64,000 bases of DNA, from the NCBI GenBank assembly GCA_963576725.1, contig OY755240.1, positions 11,143,878 to 11,207,877 of the forward strand. Reading direction: 5' to 3'. This document shows positions 1 through 10,664 of the stretch, in pieces; the first letter of the stretch is position 1, and each line of letters starts with the position of its first letter. Made by a program: the position numbers and the translations under genes. Origin of the DNA: Azorinus chamasolen (taxonomy: Eukaryota > Mollusca > Bivalvia > Cardiida > Solecurtidae). The notes under the pieces are model-generated. The model did not search any database. It saw nothing but the letters and a program-made list of their open reading frames with translations, and was not told the DNA's origin.

Positions 1-75
1 ATGCAAACAAACTGGATCCAGATGAGACACCGAGTAACTCAGAGCCTGAGGTGAATCCAAGATGTTTGATACTCA
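1..75. repeat. Remnant of TTAA-MITE family F3
   Basis: The first bases carry the F3 central motif (an aactggatccagatgagac arm followed by a degraded return arm ending near gtttgat). Better copies lie at 14311-14518 and 15503-15717. The left part is outside the window. Confidence 0.45.
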
Positions 76-557
76 GTCAACATGTCTACAAGAAATATAA
101 GTGAATTTGTGAAGTTTTAATAAAGAAGCATGTGCAAGCTTTCGTAACAGGCAAAGGGTTACAGGATGTTGCAAATTTAAACTCGAGGTCACTTCCCTAT
201 CTGTGATTCTATTTATGTTAAAGTAAAATAAATACATAAATAAATAATTTTCTATTTTTTCTGTATTTTGGTGGAATTTTCTTTTTTTCTAAAGTACATA
301 CATTTATACATAGTACTATGTTACTTAACAAGAACGTCCCATTTCATCTGAACCCACTTTGCCTAGCTACATATGAAATTCATCTAAAGATGTTCGGTTC
401 TACCTAACAGTTGTTTGGACTAAACTCATGGGCGGGACCCTCATGGTCCCTCTAATCTGAATCTACACTATTTGCTAATGGTCTTGGTCCTAACCTCATA
501 CTATTTTAAAATTAAAGTTTATGAATAGTGTAAATTCACTGACAGGTAAAGTAAGTT
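76..557. other. AT-rich intergenic, nothing recognised
   Basis: No open frame with coding character, no RNA gene and no clear repeat structure is visible here. Confidence 0.5.
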
Positions 558-793
558 TTATCCCTTCGCTTGCTATTCACGTCAATATACCTACCTGTCC
601 AACGTGAAAACCCAGATGAAACAGCTCTCATCAGGGTCTGCACTGTTTACAAGTTGATTGTGCAATCAGTGCACTCCACAGCAGCGATTGGACAGCAAAA
701 TATGTGTACACAGTGGAGATATATGTAATTATACAACAGGGCATGGGTAAAAAAGGAGAAATGTATTTTAAAACTCAGCAAGAGAAGGGTTAA
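558..793. repeat. TTAA-MITE family F2, copy 1
   Basis: The ends read cccttcgcttgct and, at the right, agagaaggg followed by TTAA at 790-793; the left TTAA is mutated. The interior holds the F2 body (gtgcactccacagcag and ggagaaatgtattttaaa) and a decayed central foldback. Four other copies are in this window, two of them exactly 250 bp between TTAA sites. The family has no coding capacity. The TTAA target plus CCC-starting ends suggest mobilisation by a piggyBac-type transposase, which is inference. Confidence 0.75.
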
Positions 794-819
794 GATTAAC
801 AAAATTAAAAATTATGTGT

Positions 820-1069
820 TTAACCCTTTCCCTGTTCTTTGTTTACTCAACATTTAAATACGTACTGAATATTTATGGACATAACAGTTATACAAAAATG
901 TGGAAAGTGAAACATTGTAGACATTTTAGAAAGCAAAGAAACAGATCTATCAAATTCCATTAGCAAACAGAGCAGACCCTGATAAGACGGCTCCTCTAGG
1001 AGCCGTCTGATCAGGGTCTACTCTGTTGGCAAGTACGTGAAAACACGTTTATATGAGGGAAAGGGTTAA
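820..1069. repeat. TTAA-MITE family F1, copy 1
   Basis: It is flanked by TTAA at 820-823 and 1066-1069, giving 250 bp. Its inverted ends are ccctttccct and agggaaaggg. Near the right end lies a strong foldback: gcaaacagagcagaccctg pairs with the mirrored sequence, with cggctcc/ggagccg at the tip. There is no coding capacity. This is the best-preserved F1 copy and can serve as the type copy. Confidence 0.85.
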
Positions 1070-1234
1070 TATTAAGTATCATTGTATTTCACACCTAAAA
1101 TAAACATAACATCCCATAAATAGTTTCCCCTACTCGATAAAGTGTCACTTTATATGGCTAATCCATGGACGTAATGTCTGGAAAAGTGTGAAAATAATGT
1201 GGGTATTTATAGAAACTGTGGTGTCGGATTTGAT

Positions 1235-1340
1235 CTAATTTTGTAAGCAAACAGAACAGACCCTAATTAGACGGTTCCTGTAGGCTCTGATCAGGATCTG
1301 CTTTGTTTGCAGAGGTGTTAATTTAAAGGAAAAGGTTAAT
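1235..1340. repeat. F1 MITE foldback remnant
   Basis: The foldback gcaaacagaacagacccta ... ctgctttgtttgc is present, followed by a decayed right end (aaaggaaaaggttaat). No left end was found. Confidence 0.6.
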
Positions 1341-2790
1341 TTTCTGTGTACATTCCTCCCTCTCAATGGGATCCCTGACTGGCGAGCATCACAAGTGATG
1401 TCACGCAGGGAGATAATCATGTATCGATTTTCAAAATGCACGGTTAGCAGTACAATAAAAACTCAATTTAAATCAAAACTAGATAAAAACGGTCAGAATT
1501 TTCTAAACCTTGGTGTTTAACTAACTGCATACTATCAGAATTTGATGAAAATCAAATCTGTTTATTTGACCTTTAAGTTATAGACCTAGATCTACTACTT
1601 TTAATTTATAAATGTAGTCATACGCTTTTTTTTAACACTGTATTTGGATAAAACATAATCTGCACCGAAATAGAGCAGAGAAACACAAAATAGCACAAAA
1701 TGGCTACGTCATTAAAAAGGTTTCAACCGCGATAAATATGTATTTTGGGAATTCATTTAAACTGATTTAACTTAGAAGACCTATTAGTTACAAAGTAAAT
1801 ATTAGTTTTTTCATACAATTTTAAGATTTGTAATCACCGTCATCAGTTTGATTGCTAAGTGAACCGAAAAGATGAGCGGGACCTGATACGCTACGTAGAA
1901 TCTACGCTGTATGACCTTGGAGACGATTCCAGTGGAGTAGTAATAAACTAATTTCAATAAATAGTTGCGACTTCCGATACATTCTACAAACGAGAATAGC
2001 TGTATAAATATGATATACGCACAAACACACACATTTTGATACGTATAAAAAGCTAAACAAATGACTTACCTTCCGTTTTCCGTAGGTCAACGAAGCCATT
2101 TTGGGAGAGCATAAACCACGCGCACTCCGCATAAACTGAGAATATATTTAGTCGCGGTTTATTAATTTAAATATCATTCAGCAAGAAATCGATGCTTAAA
2201 TATTATTTATATTCCTAAAAGATGTAGAACATATTCGTACGTTTTTTCCAAATAACCATTGCCTCTTATTTTTCAAAATCCGTCTGTACCGTATGTGTTG
2301 GATTTATGTGGCGGGTTTATACCATTCCAGCTTGATCTCGGAGGACAGATTTTGAAATTTAGTGGTATCCAATATATATGACTTTTTTATTATTTTTTAT
2401 TTTCAAACAAAAGTTGCATTTAATGAAAGAAGCGTAAATAAAATTATATTAAAAATATAAAAAAAATAAAATATATCGCCACTTAATGGTACAGGGCACC
2501 ATTTTAAATAGTCTGCCCAATGCTGGGTTTGTATCTAACGCGAAATATACACGGTCAAAATTTGATCTGATCTAACTCCACTTTTTATTATGAAAAGACT
2601 CCATATTCGACATAAACCTGTAGAATAACATCAAATCTCCTATACAATGCGATATTTTAGATGACGTTACATGTTGAAGTGATTTAACAGATCGACAAAA
2701 CAAAGGCAGACCCGGATTCGTCTGCCTATGTTCAGCGTCTGCCTATTACTGGTTTTTAGATACTTTGGGTCTGCCTTTTGCCGATAATAG

Positions 2791-2793
<3 letters not shown>
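1341..2793. other. Intergenic, no gene recognised
   Basis: About 1.4 kb of AT-rich sequence. Open frames on either strand are under 80 codons with no recognisable domain or splice framework. No repeat family found elsewhere in the window matches. Confidence 0.5.

Positions 2794-2850
<57 letters not shown>
2794..2850. repeat. (AT)n microsatellite
   Basis: A nearly pure AT dinucleotide run of about 57 bp, followed by a short tgtctgtc-rich stretch. Confidence 0.95.
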
Positions 2851-2853
<3 letters not shown>

Positions 2854-3445
2854 CCATCTGTGTGTCTGTCAGTCGTCTGTCTACTCATCTTTTTGTCCTT
2901 CTGTCGTCTGTCTGTCCTAAAAGATTTACGAAAGTCATTACCAAGCAGAATTAGAGAAATGATACTATTATTTACACGAGTGCCAGTGCCTCAGTAAACT
3001 TTCGTATTAGAGAATACATACTGTATAATACTTTTCTATTAAAAAATTTAATTTGTATAGTCACACGAACGTCACTTGCGCTTAAAGTATACAAGCTCCG
3101 CTGGCTCGGCAGTCGGCAATACCTTTATATTAGAGAATTGACAATACATAGTTACACGATCATCACCAGGTCGGTAAATTATTTCGTGTTAGAGAGAAGT
3201 GATAATATATATTCACACTAGCGCCACAAACTATGGCCCGCTTACCTTCAATTTCGGATACCTCTATGGGATTTGCGCGATGAATCGACACACCCACTCC
3301 TCTTTCTTATAGTGGAGAAGTAAAACGGCCTACCGATCAATGTCTTTGAATGAGATAAAAGGGATCTCGGTAAACAACGCGAACATATACTCCGCATCCA
3401 CCTACTGTTGATCTCAACGTCCTGTTCTACGACTAGAGCAAATAG
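2851..3445. other. Intergenic, nothing recognised
   Basis: Loose repeats of a tattagagaa motif occur about every 60-120 bp (near 3006, 3129 and 3190), but no gene or element could be defined. Confidence 0.4.
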
Positions 3446-3735
3446 GACCACCGCAAACACTTCTGCGAACGCTGCATCCACGGCTACACTAGGGAAGACC
3501 TACTGGAAGAGAATAAGCCAGAGTATAACAGGAACGATCAGACCGCAGTGCGGGTGGAGATGTCAGAGGAAGGAAAAAAGAACAAATCAATCGTCCAGAA
3601 CCACCACAGGCAGTTTACAACATCTACGCGAATATCCAGGCATTCACTACGAAAATCAAAGTCATCCGACTGAACCCCCTTAGAAAGCAACACGAGGAAC
3701 ACACAGGAACACAATGTGCCAGTCATGCAGAAACA
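3446..3735 (+). pseudogene. Broken family-B DNA polymerase relic (Polinton/Maverick type)
   Basis: One frame from about 3446 reads a CxxC zinc-finger-like segment (CERCIHGYTRED) and then an NHH segment near 3600. The following homologous part, with IYANIQAF near 3625, lies in another frame, so the gene is frameshifted and soon interrupted. The order finger, VEM-EEG, QNHH, YADxEA is known to me from the zinc-finger and exonuclease region of the protein-primed B-type DNA polymerases of Polinton/Maverick-like elements; YADxEA contains the Asp and Glu of motif Exo I. Only a few hundred bases survive, with no polymerase core and no element ends. A second, shorter relic with the same breaks downstream is at 40126-40260. 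The pair marks the left edge of the recognisable segmental duplication. Assignment is by recognition of motifs and would need a profile search. Confidence 0.6.
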
Positions 3736-3914
3736 CCGCAGGACAGGTGCACTTGTATAATATCAGGCACAATATCACCACTCTAACAACTGACAACTTG
3801 AGATAAACTCAGACAGCAGGTTAATCCATGTCATATTAACGAAAATGATATCTGCTCAAATCCGGACCTGGGGTAATTTATATTTGTTCAGTGTCCTTTC
3901 ATGCTTTTAAACAG

Positions 3915-4520
3915 AGAGCTGTATATATTGCTTATAGAGAGGATGTGTATTGTCCACAAAGATGAATATGTATTGTCTACAGATATGGTATGTATTTTGT
4001 TACTGAGAAGGGTATGTATTGTATTGTTTACTGAGAGGAGGTTGCATTGTTTACTGAGAGGGTTATGCATTGCTTATTGGTAAAAGTGCGTATTGTTTAC
4101 AGAGAGGGGTATGCATAGTTTACTGACAATGGTGTGCATTGTCTACAGAGAGGGGCGTACATTATTATTTATATCGAAGGGTATATATTGTATACTAAGA
4201 AGGAAATGTATTATTTACAGAGTTGGGGTGTATCTTTTACAGAGAGGGTGTGTATTGTTTACAGAGAGGGGTGTACATTGTTTACATCGAGGGGTATATA
4301 TTGATTACTAGAAAGGGAGTGTATTGTTTACAAAGAGGGTGTATTGTTTATAGAGAGTGTGTATTGTTTACAGAGAGGGGTGTATTGTTTACAGAGAGGT
4401 TGTGTATTGTTTTACAGAGAGGGGTGTATTGTTTACAGAGAGAGTGTGTATTGTTTTACAGAGAGGGGGTGTATTGATTACACAGAGGGGTGTATTGTTT
4501 ACAGAGAAACATTATATCAG
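3915..4520. repeat. Minisatellite, ~21-25 bp unit (tattgtttacagagagggg)
   Basis: About two dozen imperfect units of tgtattgtttacagagaggg. The left units are more diverged and the right units nearly identical. Frames through it give repetitive CIVYREG-like peptides that are artefacts of the repeat. The homologous array in the second duplication unit is 43916-44740. Confidence 0.9.
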
Positions 4521-4821
4521 TCAATCATACATAGCTGGACTGTCGAAACTTAAATGGGCAAATCTTCAATCTCTTAATCCTTTAGATGTTCAATATTAAT
4601 GTAATAAAAAATGAAATTATGAATACCTATTAGTTGAATGTTTATAATGTACACGTTTCGTAAGTTCTTTAGAATTGACAAAACCATCACATTCAGACCA
4701 ATACCCTGCCATAAACAAACGTTTCTTATCCTGATCATACGGTTCATATAAGGAACGTGTGACCTGGGTCTGCTCTGTTTGCTAATGCGATGGCATCATC
4801 GATAGTTATATGTTGATTCGT
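4521..4821. other. Duplicated flank with F1 MITE fragment
   Basis: Alignable with 44790-45100: shared stretches include cttaaatgggcaaatctt against attaaatgggtaaatctt, and gttcaatattaatgtaa. A half F1 foldback (gggtctgctctgtttgc) is at about 4768-4784. No gene seen. Confidence 0.6.
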
Positions 4822-5071
4822 TTAACCCTTCGCTTCCTGAATTTTAAAATACATTTCTTCTTCTTTACCCATGCCCTGTTGTATAATTACATATATATTC
4901 ACTGTGCACATGTATTTCGCTGTGCAATCACTGTTGTGGAGTGCACTGGTTGCACAATCAACTTGTAAATAGTACAGACCTTGATGAGACAGCTCCTACA
5001 GGAGCTGTCTCATCTGGGTCTTCACTATTTACAGGTAGGTATATTGACGTGATTAGCAAGCGAAGGGTTAA
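4822..5071. repeat. TTAA-MITE family F2, copy 2 (intact)
   Basis: TTAA at 4822-4825 and 5068-5071 bound 250 bp. The ends are cccttcgcttcct and agcaagcgaaggg. The central foldback has cagctcc/ggagctg at its tip and gatgagac arms. It is oriented opposite to the copy at 5270-5519. Confidence 0.9.
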
Positions 5072-5269
5072 AGACGTGTCATCTTATGAGCTATTAGCCA
5101 TGCCAGGCAAGGTAAAATTAGATCAGTAGGTATTTAGAACACAATGAGCCAAACCCTGTCTTACTCTTATAGGAGAGTCTTATGAGTTGTAACGATATAG
5201 GGTTTTGCGAAAAAAAAAATCATAACATTTCAATAAAATTATCTAAGCAGGTGTACAACAGAACCTGTC
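5072..5269. other. Duplicated flank with F7 foldback remnant
   Basis: The segment from 5090 matches 45110-45470 (gccaggcaaggtaaaatta against ggcaggcaaggtagaatta). A decayed F7 foldback (ccaaaccctgtcttac ... atatagggtttt) lies at 5147-5208 and has its counterpart at 45358-45425. Confidence 0.6.
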
Positions 5270-5519
5270 TTAACCCTTCGCTTGCTATTCACGTTAATAT
5301 TCGTACATGTAAATAGTGAAGACCCAGATGAGACAGCTCCTGCAGGAGCCGACTCATCAGGGTTTGAACTATTTACAAGTTGATTGTGCAACCAGTGCAC
5401 TCCACAGCAGTGATTGCCCAATGAAATACTCGCGCACAGTGAATATATATCTAACTATACAACAGTGCATCTGTAAAGAAGGAGAAATGTATTTTTAAAT
5501 TCAGCAATCGAAGGGTTAA
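5270..5519. repeat. TTAA-MITE family F2, copy 3 (intact, inverted)
   Basis: TTAA at 5270-5273 and 5516-5519 again give exactly 250 bp, with ends cccttcgcttgct and agcaatcgaaggg. Its body is the reverse complement of the copy at 4822, so two F2 elements stand head-to-head about 200 bp apart. Confidence 0.9.
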
Positions 5520-5537
5520 GCGGCCATCAGGAGTCAG

Positions 5538-5700
5538 GTGTAAGGCAGGTGGTAGTTAAATGCAGGACAATGTAATGAAGAAAGCTTCTATTAGAGGTTT
5601 CTGCAGTACTTTGTCCTGCATTAAGCACCCGTCTGCTTTATTCCATAATGAATGGCCGCTTATTGCAGGTTCTACTGTAGGCTTCTGATCTACAGTCCTG
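5538..5700. repeat. Pogo-like MITE family F4, decayed
   Basis: The body aggcaggtgg-tagttaaatgcaggac and its return gtcctgcattaagcaccc form the F4-type foldback. A second short inverted pair (acagtcctg...) follows. The CAGTAAAACC ends are not preserved. Confidence 0.5.
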
Positions 5701-5794
5701 ATAAAGCACGTGCGGAAACTACACATACAAACACAATTACAAACACTTTTTATGATATACATCTACATGTATATATCCATGTATAACAAACAAG

Positions 5795-6023
5795 TTAACG
5801 CATTTGGTCCCAGTGGATTCTTCCATGTTTATATATTGGATTAGTCCATTTTTTATCTAAGGGGTGCCTGGTCTAAATTTTCAATTTTGTTTTGTTTTAT
5901 ATTAAAATTCCTGTCAGCAAACAGTGTAGACTCTGATCAGACGCCACATTATGCGGCGTCTGATCAGAGTCTACAATTTTTACCTACGTCCCATATATGG
6001 GATCGTGGGAACAAATGGGTTAA
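5795..6023. repeat. TTAA-MITE family F8, 229 bp
   Basis: TTAA at 5795-5798 and 6020-6023. The inverted ends cgcatttggtccca and tgggaacaaatggg match apart from two positions. A perfect foldback gtagactctgatcagacgcc/ggcgtctgatcagagtctac lies near the right end. Half of the same element, reversed, is at 9262-9343. Confidence 0.85.
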
Positions 6024-6194
6024 TGTTGTATTGCAATGAAATACATGCGCCCCCCCCCCCTTCGGATTAAAGAAAAAACCTACTCCGACCACATACTCAT
6101 TGTGTAGTTGACCATGGTATATACATAAGGTTCCATCCTGAATGGTATTTGTAAAATCCATAAGATAAACAATATGAAAAATGCTAGAGTTTTG

Positions 6195-6955
6195 AAAAAT
6201 GTGCATGACACTTCCTCTCATCATGCCTGTCTCATATGTGAAGTTTCAAATCAATTGAACCAGTAAATAAAGAGTTAATGTCAGGACAAGCTAATATGAA
6301 GAAAAAAACAACTACAAAATATTGATGCTAGAGGTGTGGATCTTGGGTATGGCACTTTCTCTCATCATGCTTGTTCAATATGTGGAGTTCCAAATCAATT
6401 GAACCAGTAGATAAAGTGCTATTGTCCGGAAACGAACATATGAAAAAAGGGAAATAACTCCACAAAAATTTATGATAGAGAATATGGGTCTTTTTCATGG
6501 CACTTTCTCTCATCATGCTTGTTCAATATGTGGAGTTCCAAATTAATTGAACGGGTAGATAAAATGTTATTGTCCGGAAACGAACATATAACAAAGGGAA
6601 ATCTCTCCACAAAAAAAACTTATGATAGAGTTATGGCTCTTGTGCATGACACTTTCTCTCAGCATGCGTGTTCCTAATGTGACGTTTCAAATCAATTGAA
6701 CCAGCAGGGAAAAACTCCCAAAATAGTGATTCTAGAGTCATGGCACTTGTGCATGATACTTCATCGCATCATGCTAGTTCTTTTATGAAGTTACAATGAA
6801 TTTAGCCTACCATTGTAGGAGATATGGCCCCGACACGAAGCGTGACAGACGGGCGGACAGAAGGACGGTCGGATATACGGACGGACGGACGGACGGACAG
6901 ACAGACGGAATAGAGCAAACCTATAGTCCCCAACCGGTAACCGGCGGGGTACTAA
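6195..6955. repeat. Tandem ~147-bp repeat with (GGAC)n tail
   Basis: Five units start near 6203, 6349, 6496, 6643 and 6751, each with cactttctctcatcatgc and caaatcaattgaacc. They are followed by a ggacggacggacagac tail and a conserved end (tagtccccaaccggtaacc). Head units plus a purine-rich tail are typical of dispersed non-coding bivalve repeats; the class (Helitron-like or other) is not settled. Confidence 0.75.
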
Positions 6956-7033
6956 AAATGACTTCGTGAATATTTATAAGCTGTATATGTATACTAGCAT
7001 CAGAATAGGATGTTTTGGTGTTGGTAGATCTGA
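6928..7033. repeat. Local direct repeat, copy 1
   Basis: The segment from tagtccccaaccggtaacc to gtgttggtagatc is repeated at 8261-8372. Further matched blocks (7330 with 8398, 7879 with 8509) show that about 1 kb was duplicated locally and then trimmed. Confidence 0.75.
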
Positions 7034-7589
7034 TCAGAAGGTCCCTACAACAGTTGTCTGATCCGGGTTCACTTTGTGTACAAAGGCATGACATCGAGTG
7101 TATGAGGTATTATGAGTGTAGGCTTGATTGGTATTGGTACAGTCTGTTTCAAAGCAAACACTTACTGAATAAACACATGACTTGGAATGAAGCGGAGAAC
7201 CCATCCCATGTCATTGACAAGGGTGTGTAAACCAAGATCAGACAACCCTTCCTTATTAGAATCTGTACTATTTTTCATTCAAAGACCTGGCTATGTTTGC
7301 TTTTCCTTTTTAATCAGCACTTAATCCACTTTGAAAATTCAGCATTCAAATCGACTTAAGATTAAAGATACATGTTACCATTCTGTCTATGCAAATTCAA
7401 TACGTAATCATTGGTCAAAATTAAATATATTCTTTTAATTGCTTTTGTTAACAACGCTCAAACATAGTTTACACTGTGATGTTTAACCCTCTCTCCATAG
7501 ATCTTTTCTTACTAATTTGCAAATAGATTAGACCCATATCAGACTATTCCTATACATGTAGGAGCTTTCTGCATAAATTTTGACCTGTA
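7034..7589. other. Intergenic with F1-type foldback halves
   Basis: Half-foldbacks of the MITE type occur at 7024-7090 and 7510-7585. No gene seen. Confidence 0.5.
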
Positions 7590-7846
7590 TTAACCCTTTC
7601 CATCATATAAACGTGTTTTCACGCATCTGCAAACAGAGTAGACCCAGATCAGACGGCTCCTTGAGGAGCCGTCTGATCAGGATCTGTTCTGTTTGCCAAT
7701 CGAATTTGATAGATTTGTTTCTATATTACAAATGTATCTAGAATTGCTACAATTTTCAACCTTCCTTTCATTATAACTAATTTGTCAACGAATATTCATT
7801 AGGTATAACGACATTTGTAATAAACATAGAACAGGGAAAGTGTTAA
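7590..7846. repeat. TTAA-MITE family F1, copy 2
   Basis: TTAA at 7590-7593 and 7843-7846 (257 bp). The ends are ccctttccatcat and agggaaagtg. The central foldback gcaaacagagtagaccca ... ctgttctgtttgc has an aggagcc tip. Confidence 0.85.
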
Positions 7847-7995
7847 GCTACCGCCTGCCATACAGACCCATACTTAGAGTTCTGTTTGGTCACCGCTTAC
7901 ATGCATACATGCAGCAGGTATTTGTACAGTGAACCTATAAGTTATATGTGGAATGTTTTATCTGCTAAGATAGAATTTTATCGAGCGAACAAATA

Positions 7996-8259
7996 CAGTG
8001 CTCCCTCTCTACAACGACACCCTTTGGGATACGAAGATTGTATGTGTTGTTCAATCAAACCCTAGGTTGTGACCACTCTTTAGAATCGTCACAAAGTGAC
8101 GATTCTAAAGAGTGGTCACAACATAGGGTTTGATGGAGGCATAAAATACTACGATGAAAAAAAGTTGTTTCTGGAGCCCTGTTCTTTCGGAAACAGTGAC
8201 ATGCGTTGTTGTTAGGAGGGAATCGTTATTGAGAGGGACGTTGTAGGGAGGGAGCACTG
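7996..8259. repeat. TA-flanked MITE family F5, copy 1 (264 bp)
   Basis: The ends CAGTGCTCCCTCTCTAC and gtagggagggagcactg are inverted, with TA on both sides (7994-7995 and 8260-8261). An F7 foldback (8054-8144, ~40-bp arms) occupies the middle. TA targets with CAGT ends suggest the Tc1/mariner-pogo group, by inference. Confidence 0.85.
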
Positions 8260-8260
8260 T

Positions 8261-8592
8261 AGTCCCCCAACCGGTAACCGTCGGGGTTCCAATAATGAAT
8301 TTATGAATATTTATAAGCTGTATATGTATACTAGCATTAGAATAGGATGTTCTGGTGTTGGTAGATCATCATATGGCAAAGTCTGATCAGAAGGTCCCAC
8401 TTTGAAAATTTAACATTCAAATCGACTTTCCAAAAGATGAAATAAAAGTACAGGTTTACAGTCGGACTATGCAAATCCCTCACGTACACTTTGGTCAAAA
8501 TTTGGTGACCTCTGTTTGGTCACCGCTTATAGCAGGTATTTGTACACTGAACCTATAATTTCTATCTGAGATTTTTTTTTATCTGCTCAGAT
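8261..8592. repeat. Local direct repeat, copy 2
   Basis: A shortened copy of 6928-7980. It contains the ccggtaaccg motif, tataagctgtatatgtatac, and the tttggtcaccgctta block in the same order as the first copy. Confidence 0.7.
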
Positions 8593-9261
8593 TATAGTCT
8601 ACATTTTCACCCTGAGTAAAAGTCGTGCAAGAATTAATGCCAGAATTAATAGGAATCTGAGCAATGTTATATAATGATAAATGGACACAGAAACTGTAGA
8701 ATCAAATGTTACTTATCCATATACTCAGGGAGTCAATGCGGTCTATCGTGCACCCCCTTCCCCATGACTTGTTTTTCACGGTACCAAAATGTTCAGAAAA
8801 GTGTCCTGAATCAGAATCGCGAATGTACCCAAGTTTAAATTCGTTAAGCCCCCCCCCCCAAGTTTTCGTAATGATGACTCATACCTACAAATTAGCCAGC
8901 CAGTTTTTATCCTAAAACTATAAAACTGGTATATAACCAAATGGAAGATAAGACATTGTGCTTTTATATCAAATTTACTGTTTTAAATTACCTTATTTTC
9001 ATACTCATTAATATTAATAAGAACATTAAAAAAGTATAGAAATAAGGTAAACATATTATTTTTTATCCTACAAATATCAGAAAAAAAACTCCAAATGCAG
9101 TTTAACATGATGACACCCCCCCCCCCCCACACACACACACCCAGGAAACAAAATATCCAATTTGAGGACCAAAGCATTAACTTTAAGTACCGTTTTCACC
9201 GTTTCCAAAGTAACACGCTAGTTTTCGTAATGATGGTCGACACCCATTTGCAAAACTCCAT
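8593..9261. other. AT-rich intergenic with poly-C runs
   Basis: Cytosine runs occur at about 8851-8859 and 9115-9128, the second followed by (CA)n. No coding sequence recognised. Confidence 0.5.
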
Positions 9262-9343
9262 ATTTAGGCAAGGCACCCTTAGATAAAAAAATGGACTAAA
9301 CCAATATATCAACATGGAAGAATCCATTTGGAGCAAATGTGTT
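9262..9343. repeat. F8 MITE fragment, reversed
   Basis: This is the reverse complement of the left ~80 bp of the element at 5795-6023, including the end motif ttggagcaaatgtgttaa. Confidence 0.7.
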
Positions 9344-9708
9344 AAATGTTTCCAAAGACACCAACAATCGGCTGTATCAGATATAGAGAATAATAGGTTA
9401 GTGCCGTAGATGGGACGCCTTTATCCGACGAGGGGAGAAAACGTTGAGGCGAGGCTTGCCGAGCCTCAACTGTTTTCTTCTGAGTCGGATAAAGGCGTCC
9501 CATCTACGGCACTAACCTATTATTCTATTTATCCAGTCAATGTAGTTATATCTTTTTTCATAGACTCATAAAACATACGAATATTGAAATAATTTGCATT
9601 GAAAATGCGGTTTTTCGATCAACGGACCTCCCTTTTCATTTCCGTTCTAAAGATGTAAATAATGAGCTACCGCAGATGAAAATAGTTTCGATACTTACAT
9701 TACAAGAC

Positions 9709-10163
9709 GGGAAAACGTGCTTGAATTTGAAAAATAAGATCGTTTGAATCGGGAGTCGATATGTTAATTCAAACAGACATGGTTATTATTCTACCGGAGG
9801 CTCTACATTGTCAAATTCGAGTTCCGTGTCTCGGTATCTATTTTTAGATAGGGCAAACGTCACTCGTCAATGGAACTGAACAGGCTATATTTAGGTCTAT
9901 GACCATCACCGCCCTTGTAAGAGTTTATCGATTAACGGGAAAACGTGCTTGAATTTGAAAAATAAGATCGTTTGAATCGAGAGTCAATATGTTAATTCAA
10001 ACAGACATGGTTATAATTCTACCGGAGGCTCTACATGGTCAAAGTCGAGTTCCGTCGTCTCGGTTTCTATTTTTAGATAGGGCTAACGTCACTCGTCAAT
10101 GGAACTGAACAGGCTATATTTAGAGGTATATGACCATCACCGCCCTTGTAAGAGTTTATCGAA
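9709..10163. repeat. ~229-bp direct duplication inside the element
   Basis: The block from gggaaaacgtgcttgaattt to tgtaagagtttatcg occurs at 9709-9932 and again at 9938-10163, nearly identical. Copy 2 of the element (38550-38760) has it only once. Confidence 0.85.
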
Positions 10164-10289
10164 TAAATTATCATGAGAGTGATAAATGTTCTAATGAAGT
10201 TTTATTGTATTATTTATTTTTATTAAAAAAATCGTCAATATAATAGCATGATAACTTTATATACATCTTCAATTTCGCTTACATAATGA

Positions 10290-10366
10290 CTGGCCTGATA
10301 GCGTAGTGGTTACGATGGTCGCCTATCGTGCAGTCAGTCCCGATTCGATTCTCACCGCTGACGAAT
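10290..10366 (+). other. tRNA-like module (Pol III A/B box type)
   Basis: The segment has a good A-box (tagcgtagtgg) and a weaker B-box (gattcgattct) at tRNA-like spacing, followed by a T-run that could end Pol III transcription. The acceptor stem does not pair well, so a working tRNA is unlikely. It resembles Asp/Gly-type tRNAs in the D-arm. Confidence 0.45.
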
Positions 10367-10664
10367 CTTTTTTTCTCTCTATTTCTATTCTATTTTTTTT
10401 AAATGACGGTTTGGGTTTTTACTGGGATAGTTAATGATAATTATCCATATTAAGTGTTTTTTCTTTAAACTTGATACGTAAAACAATTTTGAAGAAAAAA
10501 TAAAAATAGTTCCTGTTGTAAGAAGACATTCCTACACCTACTATACAAATAAACCTCTACTGTACATATAAACTTAGGTTTATTAGTGACGGGATAAAAA
10601 AGGCTTAGGTGTATTTTTTTTATTTCACATTTCTGTACAAATCAACATAATCAGGACAAATTTT

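Larger units (their letters stand above)
9384..10590 (+). mobile_element. Foldback element carrying a tRNA-like module, copy 1
   Basis: It starts with a long foldback (9387-9525; arms from ataataggttagtgccg, with a small inner hairpin at gaggcgaggcttgccgagcctc). The body contains an internal direct duplication, then a tRNA-like module at 10290-10366, aaaatagttcc, and an end with taggtttattagtgac. Copy 2 at 38242-39240 shares foldback, body and end in the same order but has a different tRNA-like module. No transposase frame is present. The class is unknown to me. Confidence 0.65.

Noticed and set aside
3915..4520. Regularly repeated units considered as a CRISPR array
   Set aside because: Units are head-to-tail without unique spacers and the genome is eukaryotic.
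3901..4599. Overlapping frames with repeated CIVYREG-like peptides (also 43885-44515)
   Set aside because: They are readings of the minisatellite in several frames, without starts, domains or splice context.
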